A stretch of DNA of 64,000 nucleotides, taken from Brevundimonas alba (GTDB taxonomy: Bacteria > Pseudomonadota > Alphaproteobacteria > Caulobacterales > Caulobacteraceae). The stretch lies in contig NZ_JAATJM010000001.1 in NCBI RefSeq assembly GCF_011927945.1, positions 1-64,000 on the forward strand. The letters are read 5' to 3'. Shown piece after piece: positions 63,036 to 64,000 of this stretch (within the stretch, counting starts at the first letter, position 1; each line of letters begins with the position of its first letter). A program made the translations under genes and the position numbers. The notes beneath the pieces are model-generated. The model was given only the letters and a program-made list of their open reading frames with translations. It made no database searches and was not told the DNA's origin.

Positions 63036-63238
63036 ACTACCGGCTCAGCCCCGCTTGGCAACTTGGGAGTTTTCGCGAACGGCCGGAACCGATCCCGCCG
63101 CCCGATCATTTAGCGAGGTTGGTTCGGGGGGAATTGGCATGCGCTGACGGAAGATCGAGGCTCGATGATCCATCGCGCCCGCCTGTCCGCGTCATGTCCG
63201 CCAGTCCGGATCGCCGTCCAGTCCGCTGATGGTGCTAA

Positions 63239-64000
63239 ATGTCGCTCGCTGAAATTGTTCCCGACACCACTCTCGACAATCGCCAGCTACTGGCGGCGCT
63301 AAGGGCCTTCAGACGCGGCGACTTTTCCGTCCGCCTGCCCAGCGATCTGGATGGAACCGACGCCGAGATCGCCGAGGCCTTCAACGACGTGGTGGAGCTG
63401 AACGACCGCATGAGCCGCGAGTTCAGCCGGCTCGGCGAGGCCGTGGGCCGGCAGGGCAAGATCAACGCCCGCGCCCGGATGCCCGCCGCCACCGGCGCCT
63501 GGGCCGACAGCATCGAGGCGGTCAACACCCTGATCACCGACATGGTGCACCCGACGGCGGAAATGGCGCGCGTGATCGGCGCCGTCGCCAAGGGCGATCT
63601 GAGCCAGACCATGGATCTGGAGAACGAGGAGCAGCCGCTGCGGGGCGAGTTCCTGCGCATCGGCCGGGTGGTGAACACTATGGTGGGCCAGCTCGGCTCC
63701 TTCGCCTCGGAAGTGACGCGCGTGGCCCGCGAAGTCGGCACCGAGGGCAAGCTGGGCGGACAGGCCAATGTGAAGGGCGTGGCCGGCGCCTGGAAGGACC
63801 TGACCGACAACGTGAACTTCATGGCCGCCAACCTGACCGGTCAGGTCCGGAACATCGCCGAAGTGACCACCGCCGTCGCCAACGGCGACCTCAGCCGCAA
63901 GATCACCGTGGACGTGAAGGGCGAGGTGCTGGAGCTGAAGAACACCATCAACACCATGGTGGACCAGCTGAACGCCTTCGCCTCCGAAGTGACCCGGATG
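63239..64000 (+). CDS. Multi-HAMP signalling protein, N-terminal part (cut by window edge)
   Basis: The frame starts at 63239 ([20 protein letters not shown]) and stays open to the window end, 254 codons. After ~40 residues ([20 protein letters not shown]) come tandem HAMP-type units, each with [20 protein letters not shown] or [24 protein letters not shown] halves followed by [20 protein letters not shown] or [18 protein letters not shown]. This is the N-terminus of the large soluble hybrid histidine kinases with many HAMP repeats. Kinase and receiver parts would lie beyond the window. No signal peptide or membrane helix, so it is cytoplasmic. Confidence 0.85.
   Translation, partial: MSLAEIVPDTTLDNRQLLAALRAFRRGDFSVRLPSDLDGTDAEIAEAFNDVVELNDRMSREFSRLGEAVGRQGKINARARMPAATGAWADSIEAVNTLITDMVHPTAEMARVIGAVAKGDLSQTMDLENEEQPLRGEFLRIGRVVNTMVGQLGSFASEVTRVAREVGTEGKLGGQANVKGVAGAWKDLTDNVNFMAANLTGQVRNIAEVTTAVANGDLSRKITVDVKGEVLELKNTINTMVDQLNAFASEVTRM

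Overview
The window is high-GC alphaproteobacterial chromosome. The gene set points to Caulobacteraceae, most likely Brevundimonas or a close relative. The evidence is a gapR homologue near a TacA-like sigma-54 activator, flbT/flaF, fliL-fliM and flgF-flgG-flgA-flgH in divergent arrangement, a CtrA-type box with an ftr/sigma-54 promoter pair, and many TonB/Lipobox envelope proteins. The genus is an inference from gene content.

Layout. 1-3717: the str operon on the minus strand (rpsL, rpsG, fusA, tuf cut by the window edge). 3987-5877: two divergent TonB-like envelope genes. 6233-14696: rpoB-rpoC and their terminator. 15047-20088: an FKBP lipoprotein, two tandem M61 peptidases and a small lipoprotein, which separate rpoBC from rplJ-rplL (20217-21188). 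21585-30528: DUF4153 membrane protein, TacA-like activator, TonB-dependent receptor, gapR with a coupled small gene, rpmJ and a lytic transglycosylase. 30544-33205: flaF, flbT and a divergent FlbA-like TPR protein. 34417-37776: cysS, folE and two tandem exbD genes. 38031-44286: flagellar cluster (motE-like, DUF6468, fliM, fliL; divergent flgF, flgG, flgA, flgH). 44442-48766: three tandem secreted paralogues, a DUF885 peptidase, a YjbR-type protein and msrA.

A tRNA-Ser(GGA) at 48898-48987 is followed by a decaying mobile island up to about 53.8 kb. It holds a CAGGGAA repeat array, a frameshifted serine recombinase, DUF2924 and DUF3489 genes, and a frameshifted, truncated ParB-like/adenine methyltransferase gene. 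Beyond it lie a 1983-residue RTX protein, an outer-membrane beta-barrel divergent from a LuxR-type regulator with two perfect palindromes between them, a three-gene overlapping operon of small membrane proteins, and the start of a multi-HAMP signalling protein that runs off the window.

The most unusual signal is non-coding. Two diverged copies of a roughly 270-base element (5908-6175 and, inverted, 33937-34223) each sit between convergent gene ends. Both keep a TATAAT box, an rrn boxA-like motif and a small hairpin whose stem shows a compensatory base-pair change between the copies, suggesting a structured RNA. Other points are two large palindromic intergenic elements, a CTG-start gene coupled to gapR, and duplication of exbD together with its terminator.
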